From contig NZ_JFYN01000007.1 of the NCBI RefSeq assembly GCF_000631985.1, positions 1-64,000 on the forward strand: 64,000 nt of DNA. Reading direction: 5' to 3'. The notes under the pieces were generated by a model. It searched no databases, had not been told where the DNA came from, and was given only the letters and a program-made list of their open reading frames with translations. Position 1 is the stretch's first letter; every line of letters starts with the position of its first letter. Both the position numbers and the translations under genes were made by a program. This DNA comes from Pseudomonas sp. RIT288. Lineage in GTDB: Bacteria; Pseudomonadota; Gammaproteobacteria; Pseudomonadales; Pseudomonadaceae. Below are positions 1 to 8,300 of this stretch, one piece after another.

Positions 1-29
1 GTGTAATAGATCCGAGGTCTCTGCTTCAT
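1..29 (-). CDS. IS30-family transposase, N-terminal fragment (cut by window edge)
   Basis: Read on the minus strand, an ATG at 29 is preceded by a GGAG ribosome site about 8 bases upstream and opens MKQRPRIYY before the window ends. That start matches my memory of the N-terminus of IS30-family DDE transposases in Pseudomonas. Only nine complete codons are visible, so the family call rests on a short but distinctive match plus a correctly placed ribosome site. Whether the element is intact cannot be judged from here. Confidence 0.6.
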
Positions 30-85
30 CTGCAACACTCCTTCTGCTTACACAGAATTTAGTTGTGTTGCATCGACCCGTTGAA
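1..85 (-). mobile_element. End of an IS30-like insertion sequence
   Basis: This stretch holds the putative transposase start and the leader between it and the element's end. The leader contains GTGTTGCATCGACC around 65-79, the sort of sequence expected at an insertion-sequence tip. The exact terminal repeat and any target duplication cannot be fixed because the other end lies outside the window. The boundary at about 85 is inferred. Confidence 0.4.
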
Positions 86-90
86 TCCAC

Positions 91-106
91 AGCCAAAAGC
101 AGTCAT
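91..106 (-). repeat. Dispersed TGGCCGA-type motif, copy 1
   Basis: AGCCAAAAGCAGTCAT, read on the minus strand, gives ATGACTGCTTTTGGCT. It is the most divergent member of a short motif family found between the genes of the first 8.3 kb (others near 2101, 2793, 3424 and 8301). Copies of this kind are common in intergenic DNA of gamma-proteobacteria; function unknown. Confidence 0.4.
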
Positions 107-245
107 CGAGTGATTACAAAATCAAGGGCAAATCATCATTGATATTTGCTACATCCAGAGATGGCCTACTTGATCTGCAAGCTCGCGCAAACCATCCTGT
201 CGAGGGGCCCAAGCACAGGCCACTGACTAATCCCAGCATAATTTC

Positions 246-2042
246 ATGAATAGCGGATATTCGACGATGAGCGAAGAGTGGATTCTCCAGACCAAGGAAA
301 CCCGCAGGGTATTTTCTAACGCGGCGTGGGTTCCTTTGAGAGCGTCAGTTGAGAACAAAAAAGGGGATATAAAAGAGGTAGGCCATGTCAGCGAATATTT
401 CGGCTGTGGCTCCGTCGCATTCCCGCCAGAGCATCGCCAGCTGGTTGAGAAACGTCTTGGATGGAGCGATATAGGCATCGGGCACACGGTCGAGCCCTAT
501 GCGTACGAAGATGGATATTATGCGTCAATTGATCAATATCAATACAATGATAAAGAGCCAATAGGTGTCAATCTAATTTACGAACACCCGCAACCTGTTG
601 TCGGTGGCAGAAAATGGATACTGAGCCCTGATCTAGTAGTCGCGCTGCACTTGGTAAAAGAGGGGGACGACTGGGTCAGACCTGAAGAAAACTTCGTTGT
701 GGTAGCTCGCGAGACAGTGAGTGAAGATGGCGAATATCGTCAGATAGAAATAAAAAGAGAATTTTTATTAGACTATCTGGCGGCCAGAAATTTGTCGCTG
801 CGCCTAGCATACTACCGCCAGCGGGTAGAAAACGTCCGCGTATTCGAGGACAGCGCATATTCAAATTTGCAGCCTCACAATAAGGAAAGAGATAACGGAA
901 AATTCACCCTAATCGTTCGTAAGCTTGATGACGTGTTTGGCGGAAGCTGGGCGATGTTTCGAGCTTGGCGAACGGACGTAGATGGGGACGAAGATGCTCC
1001 TGTGATGGGCCCTGAGAATGATTCGAACACTGACCATGAGAGTTCAAACGGACATCGTGGAGGCTATACAGGTGTGCGGGTAGAGGGGGAGTTTTGGCGT
1101 GAGGAATGGATTGATCACCAATCAAAAAGCTTACGCGTCCGTGGAGATACAGATCCGAACCTCCCGCATTTCATCGTAGAAACCGATGGAGCGCGAATGA
1201 GATCAGCAGAGCTTGACAACGAGGATATTGGCCGCTGGCTATGGTTTCGGCCCAGCGTTATAAATGAGCTTCTGAATAGCCGGGGATTTAAGTTGGCATG
1301 GTACACGGCTGAAACTGGCGCTATTCACTCCACGTCAGGATATAAAACTCATTTCGGCATAAATAGCTCGGATCTCATCACCGTATATGCTTATGACATC
1401 GCACGACTTGCCGCATGGGAGCAGCATGTTTGGGCGGCGCATAACGTAGCTCCTGAAGGAAAGGTTTCAAGTGAGCTGCTCGAATCGCAGGTGAGGGCTA
1501 AACCGGCATCCACTTTTGCGGTTGAAGAAATGTTCTTTGGAAGCATGAAGCTTTTGGAAGACGGCTTCAGACATAAATACAAAATATCTCTATTCACCCA
1601 TGATATTGATGACTCCGAAGCAGGTCAGCAGATATCCAGATTTGCAAGTAAAGACCGGGCGTCCCTACTCAGGTTAGCCAAGGACATCGTTCGCGTATTC
1701 TCGGACAGGCTCAACATAGCCGAGCTACGCAAGCTTTCTACGCATCAAGAGAAAGCCAAGCTCGGCTCAAACAAACTACTCCAAAGTATTTTGGCTGAGA
1801 AAATTGGAGACGAAAAAGCGAGGCGAGTATTTGCTGAGATTGTCGGTGCTTATGATATGCGAGTGGGAGATGCCCACCCTACTGGATCAAAGGTCACCGA
1901 CGCGATCAAGCTCGCGGGCATCGATGAACGGCACTCGCCCTTGCGACAAGGAGAGCAACTCATCCACAACGTTGGAAGATCGATTTGGTACGCAGGGAAA
2001 TTCTTGTTCGGCGAGACTGATGACTCGGATGAGTATCAATGA
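246..2042 (+). CDS. Unknown large protein with C-terminal HEPN-like RX4H motif
   Basis: A 598-residue soluble protein with no family I recognise with confidence. The N-terminal 400 residues are rich in Trp, Tyr and acidic residues with no transmembrane segment or signal peptide. The last ~130 residues are helical and contain RVGDAH at about 539-544. This fits the RX4-6H signature of HEPN-fold RNases, where Arg and His form the active site. HEPN domains are frequent in toxins and phage-defence effectors, so that role is possible but inferred. Two starts are in frame (246 and 267); neither has a strong ribosome site, and the second opens MSEEW. It stands alone on its strand between IS remnant DNA and another unknown gene. 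The AT-rich base use points to horizontal acquisition. Confidence 0.7.
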   Translation: MNSGYSTMSEEWILQTKETRRVFSNAAWVPLRASVENKKGDIKEVGHVSEYFGCGSVAFPPEHRQLVEKRLGWSDIGIGHTVEPYAYEDGYYASIDQYQYNDKEPIGVNLIYEHPQPVVGGRKWILSPDLVVALHLVKEGDDWVRPEENFVVVARETVSEDGEYRQIEIKREFLLDYLAARNLSLRLAYYRQRVENVRVFEDSAYSNLQPHNKERDNGKFTLIVRKLDDVFGGSWAMFRAWRTDVDGDEDAPVMGPENDSNTDHESSNGHRGGYTGVRVEGEFWREEWIDHQSKSLRVRGDTDPNLPHFIVETDGARMRSAELDNEDIGRWLWFRPSVINELLNSRGFKLAWYTAETGAIHSTSGYKTHFGINSSDLITVYAYDIARLAAWEQHVWAAHNVAPEGKVSSELLESQVRAKPASTFAVEEMFFGSMKLLEDGFRHKYKISLFTHDIDDSEAGQQISRFASKDRASLLRLAKDIVRVFSDRLNIAELRKLSTHQEKAKLGSNKLLQSILAEKIGDEKARRVFAEIVGAYDMRVGDAHPTGSKVTDAIKLAGIDERHSPLRQGEQLIHNVGRSIWYAGKFLFGETDDSDEYQ

Positions 2043-2100
2043 TTGCCGGTAGCGGTCGCTTGTGAGCGTCCGCTAATGTCCGATTGCAACCCACGCGACA

Positions 2101-2125
2101 GACAGCAATCGGCCAAAAGCGGTCC
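2101..2125 (-). repeat. Dispersed TGGCCGA-type motif, copy 2
   Basis: Read on the minus strand this is GGACCGCTTTTGGCCGATTG followed by CTGTC. It lies just after the 598-residue gene. A looser relative (GTCCGCTAATGTCCGATT) sits 40 bases upstream. Confidence 0.5.
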
Positions 2126-2294
2126 TTTGAAGCGTCTACGGAAGAAGGACCGATTCAGTACTGTAAAAGAACGACAGGCATTCCTTCAGAGTGGTTGCCA
2201 CTATTGCCAACAAGCTGCTCCACTCGACGGGCATGATTGAGTCTCTAAGATGGGCTAGAGTGCACCCTTTAACCAAACAGTAGAGCCACATCCC

Positions 2295-2648
2295 ATGCAT
2301 TTCGTCCGCCACGGAGAGTACCTTGCCGCTTCACGTGTTACTGGGCCTCGGCATAATCTCCTGCAACTGCGCCTAGGAGTTGGTGAGCAGCATGAGCCGA
2401 TCTGTGAGTATCTCCCGCCGCAGGGAGCATGTAATCACGAACCATTAGTTGAGGCTGATATCGTTGCAAGCGTACTCGAAGGAACATCGGAGGCGAATCG
2501 ACGCTTTGGCACCTCACATGTCGTTACCCACATCCGGTACGCTCGAAATGACACCAAGCCTGAAGTAGTCTATGGCCTCTTGGCTCTCAAAATAATTGAG
2601 CAGTTGCATGTAGGCGGCACATTCGTTGAGGGCAGCAATACTATTTAG
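2295..2648 (+). CDS. Hypothetical protein (117 aa)
   Basis: An unrecognised 117-residue soluble protein. It has a plausible globular composition and a C-terminal half of alternating hydrophobic positions (around YGLLALKIIEQLHVGGTF). There is no signal peptide, membrane segment or known motif. The start at 2295 is the only ATG near the beginning, but the ribosome site is weak. It follows the HEPN-like gene by 252 bases, a gap that contains a dispersed motif copy, so co-transcription is not clear. The open frame could be fortuitous, but residue use looks protein-like. Confidence 0.5.
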   Translation: MHFVRHGEYLAASRVTGPRHNLLQLRLGVGEQHEPICEYLPPQGACNHEPLVEADIVASVLEGTSEANRRFGTSHVVTHIRYARNDTKPEVVYGLLALKIIEQLHVGGTFVEGSNTI

Positions 2649-2792
2649 TCCTTACCTCAAGCAGACTTCTGGGCAGGTAGTTAAGAGGACGAGTACAGCG
2701 CGGCCCTAGGGTGGAGTTGCATTGAGTCGTCCCCAATTTCAGAGAGCCTCTCAGGCCTCAAGGACGTCTATCAAGATACTGTGAGAATGTCA

Positions 2793-2820
2793 GCTTGTGG
2801 CCGATTTCTGCCTGTCATGA
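2793..2820 (+). repeat. Dispersed TGGCCGA-type motif, copy 3
   Basis: GCTTGTGGCCGATTTCTGCC followed by TGTCATGA, in the gap between the convergent genes ending at 2648 and 2848. It has the same core as copies 2 and 4, in the opposite orientation to copy 2. Confidence 0.5.
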
Positions 2821-2847
2821 AGGACTGCATCCGACTCATAGCTGTGA

Positions 2848-3369
2848 TTAAACTGAGGTAACGAAGCGGGTTTCGAGGCCTACACTTACTGGCGGTAGCG
2901 CATTAATAAAAACTACGGCATTGTCGCCCTGGTTAAGATAGATCAATGAGTCACCGGTCTCGAACGTAACTCTGAATCCGGCGAGCAAAGGCTCTTGCCC
3001 GTTGAAAGAGTCAAGAATTCCCTCAACTGCGCAAATTTTTGTGTTCTCGAGGTGGGTTGCTGATAGACCTGCAAGCAGATTTTCCGTTTTCCAGGAGCAT
3101 GTCACGTTCGGCTCTATCTCGAAGGAAGCCGGCGTATCAGAGGGCAAGAAGTCCGCGCCTACACTTGCACCATCACTCAAGAGATACATGGATAGAAGTT
3201 CTCGCTCGCCAAAACGCCACTCTAGAGAACCTATGTCTCCCAGATCCTTCTCGTCGTTGAAATAGTACTGGTCGTGCAGCAGCGCACCCAGCCGCTTTCC
3301 CAAAAGTGAACGTGCGTTTTGCAGATCCAGGACGGCTCTCGTAGGGGATGGGGAGTGTCGGCTAGACAT
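2848..3369 (-). CDS. Hypothetical protein (173 aa)
   Basis: An unrecognised 173-residue protein, probably cytoplasmic, acidic, and rich in beta-type segments in its C-terminal half. The start at 3369 is well supported by GAGGTG five bases upstream on the minus strand. No catalytic motif is visible. It converges on the 117-residue gene and is divergent from the membrane protein at 3678. Its place between repeat copies 3 and 4 suggests it arrived as a separate cassette; that is inference. Conserved-hypothetical or immunity-like roles are both possible. Confidence 0.6.
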   Translation of the reverse strand: MSSRHSPSPTRAVLDLQNARSLLGKRLGALLHDQYYFNDEKDLGDIGSLEWRFGERELLSMYLLSDGASVGADFLPSDTPASFEIEPNVTCSWKTENLLAGLSATHLENTKICAVEGILDSFNGQEPLLAGFRVTFETGDSLIYLNQGDNAVVFINALPPVSVGLETRFVTSV

Positions 3370-3677
3370 CGGGCACCTCTATACAGGTCGAAAGAGAAGC
3401 AAATACTACACAGGCGCCGTTACGTCCGCTTCTGGCCGATAACGGACAGTAGTGGACAGTCCGTTGCAATAAAATTCAGAAATTAGTGTTTGGATCCTGC
3501 CGGCGAAGCGTCGGGCGATTGCTAGCAATTAGAAGGCCTGATTGGGAAATTCCGAGTTCACGTCCTTGAGCTGGAATGGCACTATCAACCATACCCGAAG
3601 CAACCGATGATTATCGCAATAGAACGATGTTCAGGTATTAAATTTCCATCACGCTACGCCTTAAGGAAGCTTCATGT
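3370..3677. other. Intergenic region between divergent genes
   Basis: 308 bases without a recognisable gene. It holds copy 4 of the dispersed motif (3424-3450), an AT-rich stretch that presumably contains promoters for both flanking genes, and an AAGGAAG ribosome site at 3663-3669 for the membrane protein. No hairpin terminator or RNA gene was seen. Confidence 0.5.
3424..3450 (+). repeat. Dispersed TGGCCGA-type motif, copy 4
   Basis: GTCCGCTTCTGGCCGATAAC followed by GGACAGT. It is the closest relative of copy 2 and lies immediately upstream of the 173-residue gene (minus strand). The outer parts GTCCG and CGGAC can pair. Confidence 0.5.
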
Positions 3678-4409
3678 ATGAATGCGTCATATAAGAATAG
3701 TCATATACAGGAAACGCTTGACGTCCTCACAGAACTTAGTCGGTGCAAACCTAGATCGGCTGCCGAGCGGCGCACCGGACTCGAATCCAGAGCTGAGCAT
3801 ATTTCCAACTGGAGTATGGGGATTGCTGTAGTGTTGATGATACCGGCGTGGGCATTGGCAGCATGGGCACACTTGGGAGGCTGGCTCTCTGAATGGGTTA
3901 AGCTCATCGCATTGGTAATCGTGACTCTCTCATGCGTGCTGGCGATCATGGCATTATTGATACCAATCTTGGCAACCGGCGTCATATTGTTTCGGTGGAA
4001 GGATATTTCGCTTCAAAACCTGCTGGATGACATCAAGCACGAACAAGCTATGGTTTATATTTTGTCCAATCACAACAATGATGCGCTTCTCGATGCCAAA
4101 TGCTGGCTTGAGTTAAAGATCAAACGTATTGAGTCTCGGGTTGCTCACTTTTTCGGAGACAAAAGCGCAGTGCTGGGCTTGCTCGCGTCCGGTTATTTTT
4201 TTTCAAAAGAGTTTGGAGGTAAGGCCGGCGGGCTTAGCTGGATAGGGAGCACAATAAGCTCCGGAATGAGTTTCCAAAACTTTCCCAACATGGCGTTAAT
4301 GATGATTGGCGCGGGGGTTGTCGGTCTTTCGCTTGGCGCCGTCATGATCAGACACATAGCGGCGCGCTATCGCTATCAGGTGCAATTGATCGAGATGGCC
4401 CAACGTTAG
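3678..4409 (+). CDS. Hypothetical integral membrane protein (243 aa)
   Basis: The protein begins with about 45 hydrophilic residues. A pair of adjacent membrane segments follows (roughly 46-70 and 75-105), the second running into a polar loop. A cytoplasmic-looking middle (about 110-160) precedes two more hydrophobic segments near 165-180 and 208-232. No enzymatic motif is apparent. The start at 3678 follows AAGGAAG at 3663-3669. It converges on the RloC-like ATPase gene and the two share a 20-bp-arm hairpin between them. A membrane effector in a defence island is imaginable, but nothing in the sequence demonstrates it. Confidence 0.7.
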   Translation: MNASYKNSHIQETLDVLTELSRCKPRSAAERRTGLESRAEHISNWSMGIAVVLMIPAWALAAWAHLGGWLSEWVKLIALVIVTLSCVLAIMALLIPILATGVILFRWKDISLQNLLDDIKHEQAMVYILSNHNNDALLDAKCWLELKIKRIESRVAHFFGDKSAVLGLLASGYFFSKEFGGKAGGLSWIGSTISSGMSFQNFPNMALMMIGAGVVGLSLGAVMIRHIAARYRYQVQLIEMAQR

Positions 4410-4471
4410 CAGACGCTCTGTCGGTAACGCCGGATGTTCTTCGGTCGAAAATTGCCAATCTTTAACTGGAG

Positions 4472-4517
4472 AAAAGGGGACTGATTTATTTTATGAGAAA
4501 TAAATCAGTCCCCTTTT
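4472..4517. terminator. Perfect 20-bp-arm hairpin, bidirectional terminator or repeat element
   Basis: Arms 4472-4491 (AAAAGGGGACTGATTTATTT) and 4498-4517 are exact reverse complements around a 6-base loop. The A-tract and T-tract at the two ends give a bidirectional rho-independent terminator between the convergent genes ending at 4409 and 4584. The GGGGAC(T/A)GATTTATTT core also recurs in proteobacterial genomes as a dispersed palindrome, from memory, so it may be a mobile repeat that now serves as a terminator. Confidence 0.75.
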
Positions 4518-4583
4518 TCACTATGCCCGAACACAAGATTTCAGAGACCCTCTCGATATCTGCCGGTCACATGCCAGAGAATG

Positions 4584-6740
4584 TCATTTACTCATGGCAT
4601 GATAATGTTCAGAATACCCACATCCCTCGAAAATCAACTTCAGTCCCTCCTTGAACACGCCGTGATCAAACTCCTTTATATCAAAAATATTCTGACCCAA
4701 GGAGTGCGACTCTCGGTTCATATAGCGATAGAAGGTAATGAATTTGTCCGTCGATAGCGCAGGTGTTTGGAATACGTTATTGAAATCTTTTTTCTGAACA
4801 AAATTAAAAAAATACTCAACGATATTCCGCATGCAGTTGGCAATTAGCGCAGGCGGCGAAGCCTGATCCTTTATGATGGACCAGTAGGACTGGTAGTCAT
4901 TCTGAATCTCTTCGTATCTCATCGAAACCACAGCGCTACCATTTGCGTTTTTCAACACTCGGTACAGGTGCTGAGTCTCCCCGCGCGTTTTGTGGTTGGT
5001 TATCGTAAGTTCATAGAAAAAATACAAACTGTGGGTCAACACAATGAGCTGTTTGTAGAGCGCATCATTGATGAAATATTTTTTGATCAGCTGACCTATA
5101 TTGAATACATAAAGGTGAGAAAGACTAGAGATAGGATCGTCGATCACCACCACTTTAGCTTGGGGCACCGCAGTCGCTGTTTTCTGCCCTTTGCAAAGCT
5201 CGATAAAGTAGAGAAAACTAATAACAGTTTTCTCACCCTCACTCAGCGAATGAAATGCATTTTCTTGATCAGTGGTCCTGGCAACCCGGTAGAAGTTCTC
5301 CCCATGGGGAACCACCGAGAAGCCATCAATGCCGATTTCCACTAGGCCCGAGTTAATATTCTCAATTGACTCTTCGATATTGACCGTTTGCTTTCTGAGA
5401 ACTGCAATCTTTCCATTAGAGGCATTGACAGCATCGCTTATCTTCTTGGCCTCCTCATTGATTTTCTTAGACTCATTTTCGAAATCTGAAGCTGACTGCA
5501 CATAGGCGGAAATTGTCTGATCATAATCCCATCGCATCAAAGCCCAGAACCGGGTTTTAATATCGTCTCTCGTCTTTTTCTTATTCGCCACTTTGTCATT
5601 ATGCGTATCTATCAGCTGGTTCAAACCGCTGGTCAGCTCGTTGAGCACTTCAACGACGGATTCAGTATCTGCGAGGCTAACTGGCGTACTTGGGCTTTTA
5701 ATTTTGTTGCTGATGAGCAAAGTATTTTCGCGTATTAATGCCTTCAGTGCCTCACTAGCAATATTCCATGCATCTATGAGTTCTTTACTGGCAAGTGGGG
5801 AGTTTGTAACACCTTGGAGGCTGAGGCCGGAGGTCAGAGTTTCATAGCTGGTTTTGATGGACTCCAGCTGCTTAACATCCTGTTCATATGCCTCATTGAA
5901 GACTTGGCGTATGGATTCAATGATATTTTTGGTGATCGTGTCTTGTTGGCAAAATGGACAGGCTTGAGGGTCTTTCCCATCAGAGAGGTACTGGAGCCCT
6001 TGCTTGACCCAATCGGAGTTACCCGCCTTGGCAATGAACTCTGCGACTGAACCTTCCTGGCTGCCGACGATTACTTTGGACCAGAGTGGGTCCGCCTCAA
6101 TGCTCAGCCAGCCAGCGGTAAGCGTCGGAATCTTCATGAACGGAGCTGCGCCTTCTCCTTCAATTGACGAGGTTTCGGCCTTCAAATCATCAACCGTGTA
6201 CTCAGGCGCAGTGTCCGGCAAAGGCAACCCAACAATGTGCTGAAAAAGCAGTTCCGTGCGTTTGAGGTTCTCCAAACAAAATTCCAGAACGCGGTCACCG
6301 CCCGAGAAGCTTGTCTTAATCTCCCAGACCTTGCCGCTCGCCTTGGTCTTTTCCTGCCCGAGCTTGGTGGCGTTGTCTGCAGCAAGTTTTGAATTTTCTT
6401 GCTGGGCGGACAGGTGCTTCTCTAACTCGTTCGTTTCGGCTTCAATTTGCTGAAGTGCGACCTTGTTCTCTTTGGAGAGCGTGAAGATTCCTTTTAAATT
6501 ATCTTCTTCGTAAAAATAATCATTAAGGAAGCTTTGGTTGTACACCAAAATTTCGCAGGGCTGGCTGATTTTCATACTGCATTTAGCAAACCGAGGCGCC
6601 GTCGGGTTGTACAAATATTCGGAAATGGTGCTCTTTCCAGCACCGTTTAAACCGTAGATCAGCGACGTCTTGCTGGTGGGGGACAGAGTCGATTTGGATT
6701 TGTAGCTGGTAACGCCATCAATATTCAATTCCGTGATCAT
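4584..6740 (-). CDS. rloC: RloC/PrrC-type AAA ATPase, putative anticodon nuclease
   Basis: A 718-residue SMC/Rad50-like ATPase. Walker A GLNGAGKST lies at 30-38, followed by long coiled-coil stretches interrupted by a CPFC zinc-hook motif at 261-264. An ABC signature (LSEGEK) lies near 497 and a Walker B with VVVIDDP near 530. The C-terminal domain holds R638 and E642 (RX3E) and H679 (in NRESH), the Arg-Glu-His arrangement of PrrC/RloC tRNA anticodon nucleases. In that family ATP/DNA sensing releases an RNase that halts translation during phage infection. The start is set at 6740, where AGGAG lies seven bases upstream; a longer frame to 6872 lacks such a site. No restriction-modification genes flank it. 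The ATPase is certain; the nuclease function is inferred from motifs. Confidence 0.75.
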   Translation of the reverse strand: MITELNIDGVTSYKSKSTLSPTSKTSLIYGLNGAGKSTISEYLYNPTAPRFAKCSMKISQPCEILVYNQSFLNDYFYEEDNLKGIFTLSKENKVALQQIEAETNELEKHLSAQQENSKLAADNATKLGQEKTKASGKVWEIKTSFSGGDRVLEFCLENLKRTELLFQHIVGLPLPDTAPEYTVDDLKAETSSIEGEGAAPFMKIPTLTAGWLSIEADPLWSKVIVGSQEGSVAEFIAKAGNSDWVKQGLQYLSDGKDPQACPFCQQDTITKNIIESIRQVFNEAYEQDVKQLESIKTSYETLTSGLSLQGVTNSPLASKELIDAWNIASEALKALIRENTLLISNKIKSPSTPVSLADTESVVEVLNELTSGLNQLIDTHNDKVANKKKTRDDIKTRFWALMRWDYDQTISAYVQSASDFENESKKINEEAKKISDAVNASNGKIAVLRKQTVNIEESIENINSGLVEIGIDGFSVVPHGENFYRVARTTDQENAFHSLSEGEKTVISFLYFIELCKGQKTATAVPQAKVVVIDDPISSLSHLYVFNIGQLIKKYFINDALYKQLIVLTHSLYFFYELTITNHKTRGETQHLYRVLKNANGSAVVSMRYEEIQNDYQSYWSIIKDQASPPALIANCMRNIVEYFFNFVQKKDFNNVFQTPALSTDKFITFYRYMNRESHSLGQNIFDIKEFDHGVFKEGLKLIFEGCGYSEHYHAMSK

Positions 6741-6998
6741 TACGACACTCCTGAATGCTATGTGGCTTTGCGCCATCTCTGTTGGCGAGAAGTAGCATAG
6801 GCGAGCTGGCAGGCACCTGCCACACAGACGCCGAGAGAGTCGGTCAATGCATTTCGGGTGACCTGCGGGCACCCCGTGGAGTTGATTACACAGCTATCCC
6901 TTCTATGTATCCGGTACGAAAGCCCTTTATCGAAATCCCGGCAGGCAAAAGTCCAGTTCCTGATCTATATAAATATACCCCGTCAAAGGAGCTGCACC

Positions 6999-7238
6999 AT
7001 GAGCAAACCCCAAGACCGCACCATTTCCCAACGTCCGGATGGAAGGTGGGAAAACAAGCGCAACGATTCTGACCGAGCCTCAAGCGTCCACGACACTCAG
7101 GCCGAAGCGCAAAAGGTGGCCCGAGAAATGCTTCAGAACCAAGGTGGAGGTGAAATGACCACCAAAGGGCGAGATGGACAATTCAGAGCGAAGGACACGA
7201 TCAAGCCAGGCAATGATCCCCGTGACATTAAAGGCTGA
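6999..7238 (+). CDS. DUF2188 family small protein
   Basis: A 79-residue, very hydrophilic protein with the usual DUF2188 layout. An RPDGRWENKR segment near the start is followed by an alanine-rich helix (about 30-45), then GGGEMTTKGRDG and a DTIKPGNDP tail. The start at 6999 has AAAGGAGC at 6985-6992; the frame is open further upstream but without a ribosome site. The molecular function of the family is unknown. The gene is divergent from the ATPase gene, with 258 bases between them. Confidence 0.85.
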   Translation: MSKPQDRTISQRPDGRWENKRNDSDRASSVHDTQAEAQKVAREMLQNQGGGEMTTKGRDGQFRAKDTIKPGNDPRDIKG

Positions 7239-7693
7239 CCGGCTGCCATTCTCGCTACTGTCATTTCAGGACAATGTGGCTTTCATTGCGTATCGCCCAT
7301 AGGTGCCATGATCTGCCCTGTGTGCAGATAGGCTGAATAATCAGAAGCCTGAGGAAACACTTGGGGTCTTAACTCAACGCGAGCCAATGTGCGCTAAATC
7401 ACTTCGCCAAACGAGTATGCTGAATCGTAGTTCCTTCCCCATGGAGTCCGCCTCTAACCCGGAGCCGAAAGTGGCGAACTATGTATTAGACAAAATATAT
7501 GCTTCTGATGCTATCCAATATAATGCCTTATTGAAAAGCATTGATGAGCCCGAACGAGTAGTTTGACATGAAGGCGTTCCAGAGCGCCTTAATCTTAAGG
7601 TGCACAACCTATCTTGACTGTTAAGGCTTGCGCCCTAACTGCTCTCTAGGTTTCTCTGGATCCACCCGGGAGAGGAAAAATGTAGTTCAGCGA
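7239..7693. other. 455-base gap with one short open frame
   Basis: The stretch contains the short frame at 7387-7566, a hairpin-like AAGGCG...CGCCTT just after it, and the small palindrome CCTTAATCTTAAGG nearby. A GGAGAGG-like purine run sits just beyond the end of the minus-strand gene. No RNA gene or repeat copy was recognised. Confidence 0.4.
7387..7566 (+). CDS. Possible small ORF or gene remnant (59 aa)
   Basis: ATG codons at 7387, 7417 and 7441 share one frame ending in TGA at 7564-7566. The later part (from about residue 25) reads like a small helical protein segment, with YVLDKIYASDAIQYNALL as its most structured piece. The frame stays open upstream of 7387 with no start codon, which would suit the tail of a truncated gene. 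There is no good ribosome site. Kept as low confidence. Confidence 0.25.
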   Translation: MCAKSLRQTSMLNRSSFPMESASNPEPKVANYVLDKIYASDAIQYNALLKSIDEPERVV

Positions 7694-8185
7694 TTAATAT
7701 TCTTCGTCAAAAGCTCCACGCACCGACCATCCGGCTGTATACAAGATATGCCTGTAAGCTTTTGGCTTTGCTACAGTATGCTCGTCAAGTTTAACGCTTA
7801 GCCTGTTGATGTTTTTATGCTTGTAGGAGCTTGTCAATCCAAGTCCAATTTGTACAGGCCTGCGAGCGGGCTCTTTAGGTGTATTGGTACCTTCTGAAAT
7901 TTGAGGATAAAGCTCAAGAATCCGTATGCTTTGATCATGAACTGACCTTAATCGACTGGCCCCCTCAAAATTTTCATGTACCAGGAAAGCATCGTCCTCA
8001 ATGTTCATTCGATACAAAAGACTAAAGATCGGCAACATTACGGCTTGCCCATTATTTTTCTGAACCAATATTTCCTCCCAACTGCGTTGGAAAGATTCAA
8101 TTGATGCTTTCGACCAATGGTTCGCCGCTAAGAAACCTGTACTAACGGCAAAATCGACAAAACCTGTCGGTAGTTCCCTTTCCAT
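7694..8185 (-). CDS. Hypothetical protein (163 aa)
   Basis: An unrecognised soluble protein of 163 residues. The start at 8185 is firmly supported by GGAGG four bases upstream on the minus strand. The N-terminal half is predicted helical with hydrophobic patches (LPIFSLLYRM), and the C-terminal half is more basic. No catalytic motif, signal peptide or membrane segment is seen. Its AT-rich composition groups it with the island rather than with the DNA repair gene that follows. It is the last gene before composition changes near 8250. Confidence 0.65.
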   Translation of the reverse strand: MERELPTGFVDFAVSTGFLAANHWSKASIESFQRSWEEILVQKNNGQAVMLPIFSLLYRMNIEDDAFLVHENFEGASRLRSVHDQSIRILELYPQISEGTNTPKEPARRPVQIGLGLTSSYKHKNINRLSVKLDEHTVAKPKAYRHILYTAGWSVRGAFDEEY

Positions 8186-8300
8186 TGATCCTCCTACATT
8201 TTTAAAAGCGCTATTTGATTAATATTTAAATTTCGAATTCGGCCTCTGTGGGTGGATGCTACCGCATCCCTAACGCGTTTAGCCACGACCGGCAGGTATT

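Noticed and set aside
2043..2240. A 65-codon frame directly after the HEPN-like gene
   Set aside because: It covers a dispersed motif copy, has no ribosome site and an unconvincing residue pattern.
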